Virus record (IMG/VR): IMGVR_UViG_3300002835_000993
Location: 1-25,397 of that record
Strand: one strand, 5' to 3'
Origin: a virus
DNA length: 25,397 bases
Shown here one piece after another: positions 13,564 through 19,223 of the stretch. The position numbers and the translations under genes were made by a program. Under the pieces are notes generated by a model. The model was not told the DNA's origin and did no database searches. It saw only the letters and a list, made by a program, of their open reading frames with translations. Numbering within the stretch: position 1 is the stretch's first letter; every line of letters starts with the position of its first letter.

Positions 13564-13776
13564 CTAGTCGCGGTCCGTCCCCGTGTCAAGCTGTGGGGAC
13601 CGTCCCGCGATCATTTCAAGGGCGGCGGCGGCCCGTTCGGCATCGGGGCCGAAGTACGCGGCCAGTTCCGCGCGGCGGACGGCGGACGGGATACGGGATA
13701 AGGCGGAAGCTGTGGCGGCCGGTTCGGGACCGGCGGAAGCTGTGGCGGCGGGAAGCTGTGGCGGACGCTGTGGCAT
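13564..13776 (-). CDS. First island gene, small Ala/Pro-rich protein (70 aa)
   Basis: ATG 13776-13774 is preceded by AGGATTGAACA, like the start of the next gene. The N-terminal 27 residues are low-complexity (MPQRPPQLPAATASAGPEPA), the rest helical (ELAAYFGPDAERAAAALEMIAGR) with an Asp-rich end. No Lys at all. The coding DNA has several GAAGCTGTGGC words that create the repetitive N-terminus. Likely a small disordered-plus-helix protein; could be a minor regulator, but nothing diagnostic is visible. Confidence 0.5.
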   Translation of the reverse strand: MPQRPPQLPAATASAGPEPAATASALSRIPSAVRRAELAAYFGPDAERAAAALEMIAGRSPQLDTGTDRD

Positions 13777-14230
13777 TGTTCAATCCTATTAGGGGCGGGG
13801 CGGGCCGGAACCGTTCCGGGGACCGCGGGCCGTTTCATCGGCCGAAGCTGTGGCCACACTTGAACGGAAACGCAAGAAACGGAATCGAAGGGGAACGCGG
13901 CCAGCGTCCGGCCAGCGATTCCGCGCGGCCAGCGTCCGGCCAGCGTGTCCCGTGTCGGCCGTGTCTGTGGCCGTGGTTCCCGCCGTCCGGGCCGCCACAG
14001 ACTCGGAGTCTATCGCGGTCCCGTGGTTCGGCCGTGGTCCGGCGGCGGCCGTGTCCGTGGCCGTGGCGGCGGGGCCGGATACGGCCGGGGCCGCCCGTTA
14101 TCGGGCCCGCGTCGGCCGCCCGGTCCCGCCCCCGCGCCGGAACGCGCGACCGCAGGCCCCCGAGGGGGGGAATCGGGACTAAACGAAGCGATATACCCCC
14201 TTTCGGATTTTTCTGCCGAAAGGTCCGCAA
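13777..14230. other. Non-coding GC-rich stretch upstream of the island cluster
   Basis: No gene is supported on either strand. It contains the palindrome CCGGAACCGTTCCGG (13805-13819), a 22-bp direct repeat beginning CGCGGCCAGCG (13896-13917 and 13924-13945), a 13-bp palindrome AGACTCGGAGTCT (13999-14011), and an 8-bp stem CCTTTCGG/CCGAAAGG with a nine-base loop (14199-14223). No convincing sigma70 promoter was found on the minus strand. It is the expected place for the control region of the island genes. Confidence 0.5.
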
Positions 14231-14267
14231 ACAGAAAGGCGGCACAGACCGTGAAGCCTGTACCGCC
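14231..14267 (-). terminator. Rho-independent terminator
   Basis: On the minus strand the stem GGCGG+ACAG / CTGT+CCGCC (nine pairs with one internal mismatch, ten-base loop, 14267-14238) is followed by TTTCTGTTT. It closes the gene series ending at 14405 and the tRNA-like RNA, and separates the late side of the map from the GC-rich island. Confidence 0.75.
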
Positions 14268-14293
14268 CTTGGAGGAAAAGATGCTTGTTGCTA

Positions 14294-14395
14294 CGCGCCC
14301 AAAGCGGGACTTGCACCCGCATCCCCGCCGAGCGGGATCTTCTGGATTATACGCTCTGTCCCACCGACAGGCCCAGTATTAGACGATTCGGCGCG
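14294..14395 (-). ncRNA. tRNA-like structured RNA, not a canonical tRNA
   Basis: On the minus strand the ends CGCGCCGAA and TTTGGGCGCG can pair (eight pairs, one G-G mismatch) and close a multibranch of about 100 bases. Inside are a D-arm-like hairpin CTGTC/GACAG with loop GGTGG, a class-II-like variable-arm hairpin (ATCCCGC/GCGGGGAT, one bulge) and a T-arm-like hairpin GCGGG/CCCGC with loop TGCAAGT (canonical TTCRANN has T at the second place). I could not form a proper anticodon stem and no CCA is encoded. It lies between a gene stop and the terminator, so it would be the 3' end of the transcript. Options: degenerate tRNA, integrase attachment core copied from a host tRNA, or a phage non-coding RNA. 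Confidence 0.4.
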
Positions 14396-14404
14396 ATTGA
14401 GTGG

Positions 14405-14818
14405 TCAGTTGTTCCGGGCCAGATCGGCCTTCATCTCCTTGAGTTTCGTCCACAAGGCCGTGTAGACCCTCAGGGCCTCCACAACATCCTCGTCGGGCCC
14501 GCTCATCGTCTCATGCAGGAACCCGTCCAGAGCCATCTCAGCCGCCTTGGGCCGCTTCAGCTCGATGAACTTGGCTGCCAGCCGCTCAAACTTCGCGTAG
14601 GCGGGCTCGTTCTCCTCTGGATTGACCTCTGCCCCACCGGACAGGACATCTTCCAGTCCCTGAATCTCGTTCAACATCTCGGTCCACTCGTCCGTGAAGT
14701 CGAACAGGTGGTAGTGTTCACCCACGCTGCCCTTCGGGATGGCGAACTCGATGAACATCCGGTCGTCCACGGGCTTGAAGTAAATCTTCGTGCCCTTCGG
14801 AGGCTTGGGTAGGCTCAC
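14405..14818 (-). CDS. Acidic protein of unknown function (137 aa)
   Basis: GTG 14818-14816 overlaps the preceding stop as GTGA, so it is coupled to the 36-aa lysine-rich gene. N-terminus MSLPKPPKGTKIYFKPVDDR, then a beta segment and a helical rest rich in Glu/Asp/Lys (EWTEMLNEIQGLEDVL; AKFERLAAKFIELKRPKAAE; EALRVYTALWTKLKEMKADL). Predicted soluble and largely alpha-helical. Not recognised. It is the last protein gene before the structured RNA and terminator. Base composition is like the phage backbone, not the island. Confidence 0.65.
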   Translation of the reverse strand: MSLPKPPKGTKIYFKPVDDRMFIEFAIPKGSVGEHYHLFDFTDEWTEMLNEIQGLEDVLSGGAEVNPEENEPAYAKFERLAAKFIELKRPKAAEMALDGFLHETMSGPDEDVVEALRVYTALWTKLKEMKADLARNN

Positions 14819-14925
14819 TTTGCACCTTCCTTCTTGCCCGTCTTCCCCGTCTTGGGCGGATTTGCGGGCTTATTGACGGCCTTCATGGCCCACGGGTGGT
14901 TCTTCTTCGGCTTTGTCGCAGTCAT
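14815..14925 (-). CDS. 36-aa lysine-rich peptide
   Basis: ATG 14925-14923 overlaps the methyltransferase stop as ATGA and has an AGGAGG site five bases upstream; its TGA overlaps the next start as GTGA. The product is MTATKPKKNHPWAMKAVNKP followed by a Pro/Lys/Gly repeat-like tail (KTGKTGKKEGAK). Strongly basic and probably unstructured, comparable to the Lys-rich tail of the diphosphohydrolase-like protein. Two coupled overlaps plus a perfect ribosome site make it a real micro-gene. DNA or RNA binding is a guess from charge. Confidence 0.65.
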   Translation of the reverse strand: MTATKPKKNHPWAMKAVNKPANPPKTGKTGKKEGAK

Positions 14926-16061
14926 TTGTCCTCCTGCTCGTATTGAGCAATGCGTTCTCCAATCCAAGCCATGCAGTTGCAGGCCATTGAGTTACCAAGT
15001 GCCTTGTAGCGGGGTCCATCTGCGGCGGGCTTGCCCCGATGCGGTACTAGCGTCCAATCGTCGGGGAATCCTTGTAGCCGTTCGCACTCAAGTGGGGTCA
15101 AGCGGCGAACTGTCATAGCAGTAGCCACAGCGTGTGTGTCTCTTTCTCCAGTATCAAACGCATTGACGGTGTTTGAAGTTTCCGCCTGTACCCATGACTC
15201 ATCGTCCGTCGCGCTTTGGGCGCGTTTGGACTTGCGAAAAACAGCAGGAAATACATGACCCGCATCTAATGCAGGTCTTCCACACGAGTCAGGCCCACGC
15301 GCTGTTAGGGCTCCCACAATAGGCTGAATAACAGCACCAAAGTTCGCCTTATCAGGCATCCGTTGTGCCCCGTTTGCATTTGATTTAGTCAATGTTGACG
15401 CACAGGGGCTTCCATCCCACCAGCGGTTGTTTCCAACGCTTCCTTCAACATCTTCGGTAGCTTCTTTCCTCGTCGTTGACTGCGCCGCAATATGCCCTCG
15501 CAAGCCTTCTTCGATAGCCAGAACCTTTCCGGGACCTGTGTAGTCTCCAAGACATCCGACAACGAACACACGTCGCCGTCGCTGCGGGACGGCTTGGGGC
15601 CAGTTCCCCACTCGGATGTATTGAGCATCCAGCACTCGGTAGGCGTACCCATACCCGAGTTGGCCCAACGCCCCGAGGAAGGCACCAAAGTCCCGTCCGG
15701 ATCCGCTGGACAAGACACCGGGAACATTTTCCCAGACAACCCATCTAGGTTGGAACCGAGCAGCGATTCCAAGAAAGGTGAGCATGAGGTTTCCCCGCGG
15801 GTCTTCAAGCCCTTTCCGCAGTCCTGCGACGGAGAATGACTGACATGGGGTGCCCCCGACCAGAAGGTCAACTGATCCGGGTTGTAAGGGCCATTGCTCA
15901 TACTTGGTCATGTCTCCGTAGTTCGGGACTGTTGGAAACCGATGCGCTAGGACAGAACAGGGAAACGGTTCAATTTCAGAGAACCCCACAGCTTTCCATC
16001 CAAGCGAATGCCACGCAACGGATGCGGCTTCGATTCCAGAGCAAATGCTGAGGTAGTTCAT
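14922..16061 (-). CDS. DNA cytosine-C5 methyltransferase
   Basis: 379 residues from ATG 16061-16059, overlapping the previous stop as ATGA. Motif I SICSGIEAASVAW (about 5-17), motif IV GGTPCQSFS with catalytic C73, motif VI WENVPG (E111), motif VIII PQRRRRVFVVG (Q160, R162), a variable target-recognition region (about 171-330), motif IX LTPLECERLQGFPDDW and motif X KALGNSMA. All catalytic motifs are intact. It transfers methyl from SAM to cytosine C5. No restriction endonuclease is nearby, so it is an orphan enzyme, probably for protecting phage DNA against host restriction. It sits in a coupled run of small genes after the packaging genes. Sequence specificity cannot be read from sequence. 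Confidence 0.94.
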   Translation of the reverse strand: MNYLSICSGIEAASVAWHSLGWKAVGFSEIEPFPCSVLAHRFPTVPNYGDMTKYEQWPLQPGSVDLLVGGTPCQSFSVAGLRKGLEDPRGNLMLTFLGIAARFQPRWVVWENVPGVLSSGSGRDFGAFLGALGQLGYGYAYRVLDAQYIRVGNWPQAVPQRRRRVFVVGCLGDYTGPGKVLAIEEGLRGHIAAQSTTRKEATEDVEGSVGNNRWWDGSPCASTLTKSNANGAQRMPDKANFGAVIQPIVGALTARGPDSCGRPALDAGHVFPAVFRKSKRAQSATDDESWVQAETSNTVNAFDTGERDTHAVATAMTVRRLTPLECERLQGFPDDWTLVPHRGKPAADGPRYKALGNSMACNCMAWIGERIAQYEQEDK

Positions 16062-16333
16062 TCTGCTTCCCTCGCTTCGAACTCCTGTAGCTTGTGGAGC
16101 AACTTGTTGTTGCGTTCCCGCATCTCCGCGATCATCTCCCGGAACATCTCGATATCACGGGCCATCCGGGTCAGCTGATGTGACTGGCTCTCCATGATGT
16201 CGTGGCACTTCTCGCGCTCCGCGCGCAGCCGCTCGATCTCGTCGGCGGCTTCATTTCGCTCGGCGTTCTGCGTGTCGGTGAGCGATGTCCAGTTGATCCT
16301 GAGACGATCAACAATGTCGATGTCGTCGCTCAT
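16058..16333 (-). CDS. Coiled-coil protein of unknown function (91 aa)
   Basis: Start at ATG 16333-16331, overlapping the upstream stop as ATGA; an in-frame extension to 16423 only overlaps the neighbour and is rejected. Sequence MSDDIDIVDRLRINWTSL, then a heptad-like long helix (ERNEAADEIERLRAEREKCH; IEMFREMIAEMRERNNKLLH). The DIVDRLR...NEAADEIERLRAE pattern is common in small phage accessory proteins, recalled from memory. Function unknown. No membrane segment. Confidence 0.7.
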   Translation of the reverse strand: MSDDIDIVDRLRINWTSLTDTQNAERNEAADEIERLRAEREKCHDIMESQSHQLTRMARDIEMFREMIAEMRERNNKLLHKLQEFEAREAE

Positions 16334-16524
16334 TCCAGCCTGCCTTCCCGGATCTGATCGACCTCCGCGCTGATGTCGCGGGTCTTGATCTTCAGGTCCT
16401 CCAGACCTTTCCGGATTGCACACAGCTCGACTAGGGCATCACGACAAGCCTGTCGCAAAGACAGGCTCAGGTTGATGTCCTCCGTAGCCCGCTGTAGCAC
16501 GGGCTGCCACGACTGCTTGTCCAT
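16330..16524 (-). CDS. Small helical protein of unknown function (64 aa)
   Basis: ATG 16524-16522 behind the leader variant AACACTTTGGAGGAAA. The product (MDKQSWQPVLQRATEDINLS, then LRQACRDALVELCAIRKGLE and a charged helix) is probably all alpha-helical with two Cys. It starts the overlapping set that leads through the coiled-coil protein into the methyltransferase. No family recognised. The leader it shares with the GC-rich island genes is the main point of interest. Confidence 0.68.
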   Translation of the reverse strand: MDKQSWQPVLQRATEDINLSLSLRQACRDALVELCAIRKGLEDLKIKTRDISAEVDQIREGRLE

Positions 16525-16527
16525 TGG

Positions 16528-16543
16528 TTTCCTCCAAAGTGTT
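16528..16543 (-). promoter_or_regulatory. Leader variant AACACTTTGGAGGAAA
   Basis: Matches the island leader (CACACTTTGGAGGATT) at 13 of 16 positions, in the backbone part of the genome. It links island and backbone expression signals. Confidence 0.65.
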
Positions 16544-16550
16544 CTCTCTT

Positions 16551-16593
16551 CAGGGTGATCCCGAGCGGGGCGTTGCCGAACGGGACCACCCTG
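16551..16593 (-). promoter_or_regulatory. Long leader stem-loop upstream of the 16330-16524 gene
   Basis: CAGGGTG and CACCCTG (outer 7 bp) and TCCCG and CGGGA (inner 5 bp) form a 13-bp stem around a 17-base loop. The position joining the two parts is G-U in minus-strand RNA but A-C in plus-strand RNA, which says that the minus-strand RNA is the functional one. It lies between two genes, eight bases upstream of the leader variant. An RNase III-type processing site or attenuator is possible. Confidence 0.6.
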
Positions 16594-16619
16594 TGGGGGA
16601 GAAGAATGCGGGACGCATC

Positions 16620-16931
16620 CTAGCGAACACGCAAACCGTTGACAAGTGCCAAGGCAAACTCGGGATTTCGACCGAGAGTATCGGCCAGTCCGGTTTCCAA
16701 GGCGCAGATTTGCTCCTCCTGTAGGCCGATGCCGTATAGGTCGTTGATCGCCTCTAGGACCTCATGCAAGAGAGTCCGTGTTTGGATGGCTTCGGTACAG
16801 GAGGAGTTGACGGTGATGGTGGGCAGGGGACCCTGAGCCCAAGTCCCGAACAGGAACTCCTCCCCCTCCCCTCCCATCGGTTGACGGTGGATCTGGACAC
16901 ACAGTCCGGCAATGACAATGCTGTCTGACAC
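16620..16931 (-). CDS. Small protein with HEVLE motif (103 aa), unknown
   Basis: Starts at GTG 16931-16929 behind AAGGGGGG. N-terminal half is beta-like (SIVIAGLCVQIHRQP; GPLPTITVNSS); then TRTLLHEVLEAINDLYGIGL and a helix (EEQICALETGLADTLG). The HEVLE segment inside a helix recalls the HExxH of small phage metallopeptidase-like proteins, with the second His replaced by Glu. I recall similar phage proteins with LLHE..EAIND..G, but cannot name the family. First gene after the non-coding block; downstream is the structured leader at 16551-16593. Confidence 0.65.
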   Translation of the reverse strand: MSDSIVIAGLCVQIHRQPMGGEGEEFLFGTWAQGPLPTITVNSSCTEAIQTRTLLHEVLEAINDLYGIGLQEEQICALETGLADTLGRNPEFALALVNGLRVR

Positions 16932-17234
16932 CCCCTACCCCCCTTCTGGTAGCTAGTGGATAGCTGACAGTTACCTGTATCGAGACTCTAGAGATGATCC
17001 TACCGGATACCTATACCCATCTAGAATGGATACTTATGGATATCTAAAGGTATCTAGAGTTGTTCTAGAGTTCTTCTAGCCCCTACCATAGAGGTACCCC
17101 ATATCCATCTCTGTCATCCACCTACGGTGGTACTACAGAGTTGTTCTAGATTGGCTAGATAGGGGGGAGGTGGTACCGATCCAGTCTTCTCTTGGTCTTC
17201 TCTTGGATGGGGCAGGGGAAGGGCCGTAGGCGGA
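16932..17234. repeat. Non-coding CTAG-rich repeat block after the large terminase gene
   Basis: No gene is supported. CTAG starts at 16953, 16988, 17021, 17054, 17065, 17076, 17146 and 17155; the middle spacings are 33, 33, 11 and 11 bases. Five of the sites are TCTAGA (16987, 17020, 17053, 17064, 17145). AGAGTTGTTCTAGA occurs at 17056-17069 and 17137-17150. A tandem 11-mer GTCTTCTCTTG lies at 17184-17205, and an inverted repeat CCACC/GGTGG at 17118-17130. Many GGATA/TATCC words are also present. Less GC-rich than the flanks. Position after the packaging genes suits a terminal-repeat, packaging or control region; this is inference. Confidence 0.7.
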
Positions 17235-18911
17235 TTACCTGCGGTTGTTCCAAGAGTAATCCTCAGGTTCCCTAGCCTTTGGGATCAGTCTTCCTTCCAT
17301 GAACCTTTCCAGCCGTTCGTCTATGGCTTGCTGTCTTGCCGCTTGGATCTTCTCGTCGGCATCCTGAGCCATCTGTTCCGTCCAGTAGTTGACCGCGATG
17401 GACAGAGCGTCAAGACGGTCGTCGTGCAGCAGGGCACCCCGAGCCTTGACCACCCGAGACATCTGGTAGAACAGGCTGTAGTGCAGCGTCTTGTCGGAGG
17501 TCTTGGCGGTTTCGTAGTCGCGCTGGACGACTCGGGAGTCAATGACCAGCTTGTGCTGGTTCAGCACGGGCTCCAGCGTGTCGATGATCCGCTTCTCCTT
17601 CTGCACCGAGTGGCGGACCTCCTCGATGAAGCAGTTGTGGCCAGCCCGCAGGTGCGGCTTCAGCAGCTCGGTGAACATTCCGTCACCGAAGTTGGACTCG
17701 ACCACGATGTGGTTGACCTTCTGCCGCGAGGCGATGTCCACTAGCTCCTTCAGCGTCCGTTCGTCGTACCCGCCCGGTAGTCCACCCGCCTCGGTGACAA
17801 ACAGGAATCCGTTGAGCATCTTGACCACGGCGAACGCCGTCTCGTCTGTGCCGCGTCCCGAGGGGTCGATGGCCATGACCGAGCCCGTGTACGGCTTCGG
17901 GGAGGATGCACCGATGCTGGCGACCGCCCGGTACCACCTGTCGCCGTTCAGTCCGACGCACGGCAGGTCCTCGCAGGGCTTGTCCTTGCCCCAGATCAGC
18001 TTCTCCGGCGCGGTGTCGATCTCGCACTCGGTGATGATCGCGTCCGACAGGCGCAGCGGATAGCGGTCGAGGTCGGACAGGCTGGTGTCCAGCATGAACT
18101 GGAGCGAGAAACCCGAGCGTCCGAAGGACATCTCGCGTTCCATCAGGTCGATCTCGGAGAACCGCTGCGGATCCGTCGGCTTTCCGACGAGCTCCGGGTT
18201 CTTGTCGAGCTTGTCAGCGATCATCGGGGCGAGTCGGGCCCCGTAGAACTCCCTCAGCCGTGCCTCCGGGTACCGAGCAGGCCAGATTCGGACCTCGTAT
18301 CCGCGCTCCGGCAGCGATGCGTACAGCGATGCCTCGGTCTGCGGTGTGCCGAGGTAGACCACGCGGCCGTCTGGCTTGAGAACAGCGTCGAACTCCTTCA
18401 CGGACTCCGACAGCTTGTCACGCATTGTCTGCGTCAGGCTGTTGTTTGCGCTTTCCACATCGTCCGCGACGATCAGGTCGGCGCGGCTTCCCGTGATCTG
18501 CGAGGTGATCCCCTTGCTCACCACGCTCGGGCTCTGGCTCGGCGGGGCTAGGCCCACATCGAACGCGATCTTCGACTTGCGCTGGTCTTCCCTCGGGCGC
18601 AGGTGGTGCAGGATCTCCATCGACTCGATGATCCGCAGGGTGAAGGTCGTGAAGTCGTCCGCCCTCTGCTTGCTGCTGCTGACCACCAGAATGTTCTTGC
18701 TCGGATCGAGCAGCAGCTGGTGGATGACGAACGCTGAGGTGACGAAGGACTTCCCGACTCCACGAAAGGCTTCGATCACGCATCGGCGGGGTCCGTTCTG
18801 CAAGTATGCGGCTAGGTCGTACTGGACTGGGGTGGGTTCCGGCAGTCCCAAATGCTGCCAAGTCAGCCAGAGAAAGTTCCGAAAGTCCTTGAGGCGGGGG
18901 TCGATTTGCAT
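17235..18911 (-). CDS. Terminase large subunit (T7 gp19-like)
   Basis: 558 residues from ATG 18911-18909. ATPase part: adenine-binding region near PTPVQYDLAAYL (27-37), Walker A AFRGVGKSF (K54), Walker B ADLIVADDVE (D150, D151, E153) and coupling motif VVYLGTPQTE. RNase H-like nuclease: VMAIDPSGRGTDE (D349), HIVVESNFGDG (E405) and LHDDRLDALS (D497/D498, D501). Known role: drives DNA into the prohead through the portal and cuts concatemers. Near-normal length for the T7-like family (586 in T7). Preceded by the small terminase gene with a 98-base gap, followed by the CTAG-rich block. Confidence 0.95.
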   Translation of the reverse strand: MQIDPRLKDFRNFLWLTWQHLGLPEPTPVQYDLAAYLQNGPRRCVIEAFRGVGKSFVTSAFVIHQLLLDPSKNILVVSSSKQRADDFTTFTLRIIESMEILHHLRPREDQRKSKIAFDVGLAPPSQSPSVVSKGITSQITGSRADLIVADDVESANNSLTQTMRDKLSESVKEFDAVLKPDGRVVYLGTPQTEASLYASLPERGYEVRIWPARYPEARLREFYGARLAPMIADKLDKNPELVGKPTDPQRFSEIDLMEREMSFGRSGFSLQFMLDTSLSDLDRYPLRLSDAIITECEIDTAPEKLIWGKDKPCEDLPCVGLNGDRWYRAVASIGASSPKPYTGSVMAIDPSGRGTDETAFAVVKMLNGFLFVTEAGGLPGGYDERTLKELVDIASRQKVNHIVVESNFGDGMFTELLKPHLRAGHNCFIEEVRHSVQKEKRIIDTLEPVLNQHKLVIDSRVVQRDYETAKTSDKTLHYSLFYQMSRVVKARGALLHDDRLDALSIAVNYWTEQMAQDADEKIQAARQQAIDERLERFMEGRLIPKAREPEDYSWNNRR

Positions 18912-18964
18912 TGGCTTTCGTTTCTAGCCCCGTGGATGGCCCGCCAAGGCGTTTAGATTGCTGT

Positions 18965-18982
18965 ATAGGGTGTCCATAGGGT
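18965..18982. repeat. ATAGGGT direct repeat between the terminase genes
   Basis: ATAGGGT occurs at 18965-18971 and 18976-18982, an 11-base period, within the 98-base gap between small and large terminase genes. The period matches the 11-base phasing in the CTAG-rich block. No promoter is claimed. Confidence 0.4.
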
Positions 18983-19009
18983 CGAAATCAGAAGGTCTGT
19001 AATGCGATC

Positions 19010-19222
19010 CTAGACGGCTTCTTGGGCTTCATCGAAAGGCAGGGCTTGCGACAGCCTCAGGATGGGAGTGCCTTGGGAGGGGGTGGCGTTGACCCCGTTG
19101 TCCTTGAGCAGCTGTCGAGCCACGCCAAGGTCCGCGGCAGTCGCTTCGCCGGACTCGATCTTGTCGATCAGGTTCTGGGTCAGCAGCTGGTGCAGTTTCG
19201 CCATCAGTTCGGGATCGGTCAT
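19010..19222 (-). CDS. Terminase small subunit (T7 gp18-like)
   Basis: 70 residues from ATG 19222-19220, with AGGAGG six bases upstream; an upstream in-frame start at 19264 would only overlap the preceding gene. N-terminal helix (MTDPELMAKLHQLLTQNLID), then KIESGEATAADLGVARQLLK and DNGVNATPSQG: the S-G-x-A-T-A-A-D-L-x-V-A-R-x-x-L-K-D-N-G signature is typical of small terminase subunits of T7-like phages. Known role: recognition of phage DNA and regulation of the large subunit. Position directly before gp19-like gene agrees. Confidence 0.85.
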   Translation of the reverse strand: MTDPELMAKLHQLLTQNLIDKIESGEATAADLGVARQLLKDNGVNATPSQGTPILRLSQALPFDEAQEAV

Positions 19223-19223
19223 G

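Noticed and set aside
13835-14245. 136-aa minus-strand frame (His/Arg/Gly-rich) upstream of the island
   Set aside because: No ribosome site, begins inside the terminator, low-complexity content; likely an open frame due to GC content.
14281-14382. Plus-strand 33-codon frame starting MLVATRPKRD behind TTGGAGGAAAAG
   Set aside because: The ribosome site is good, but it would be the only plus-strand gene, it overlaps the tRNA-like structure and its composition is not protein-like; kept only as a remote option.
14294-14395. Ordinary tRNA gene
   Set aside because: T-arm-like and variable-arm-like hairpins are present, but no five-pair anticodon stem with a seven-base loop could be made and no CCA end is seen.
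13593-14465. 290-aa plus-strand frame
   Set aside because: Runs through the first island gene, the terminator, the tRNA-like element and the end of the next gene; Arg/Pro/Gly-rich, hence a by-product of composition.
16932-17234. T7-type phage promoter in the non-coding block
   Set aside because: GGGTATAGG-like words occur, but no repeated 20-bp consensus was found elsewhere in the window.
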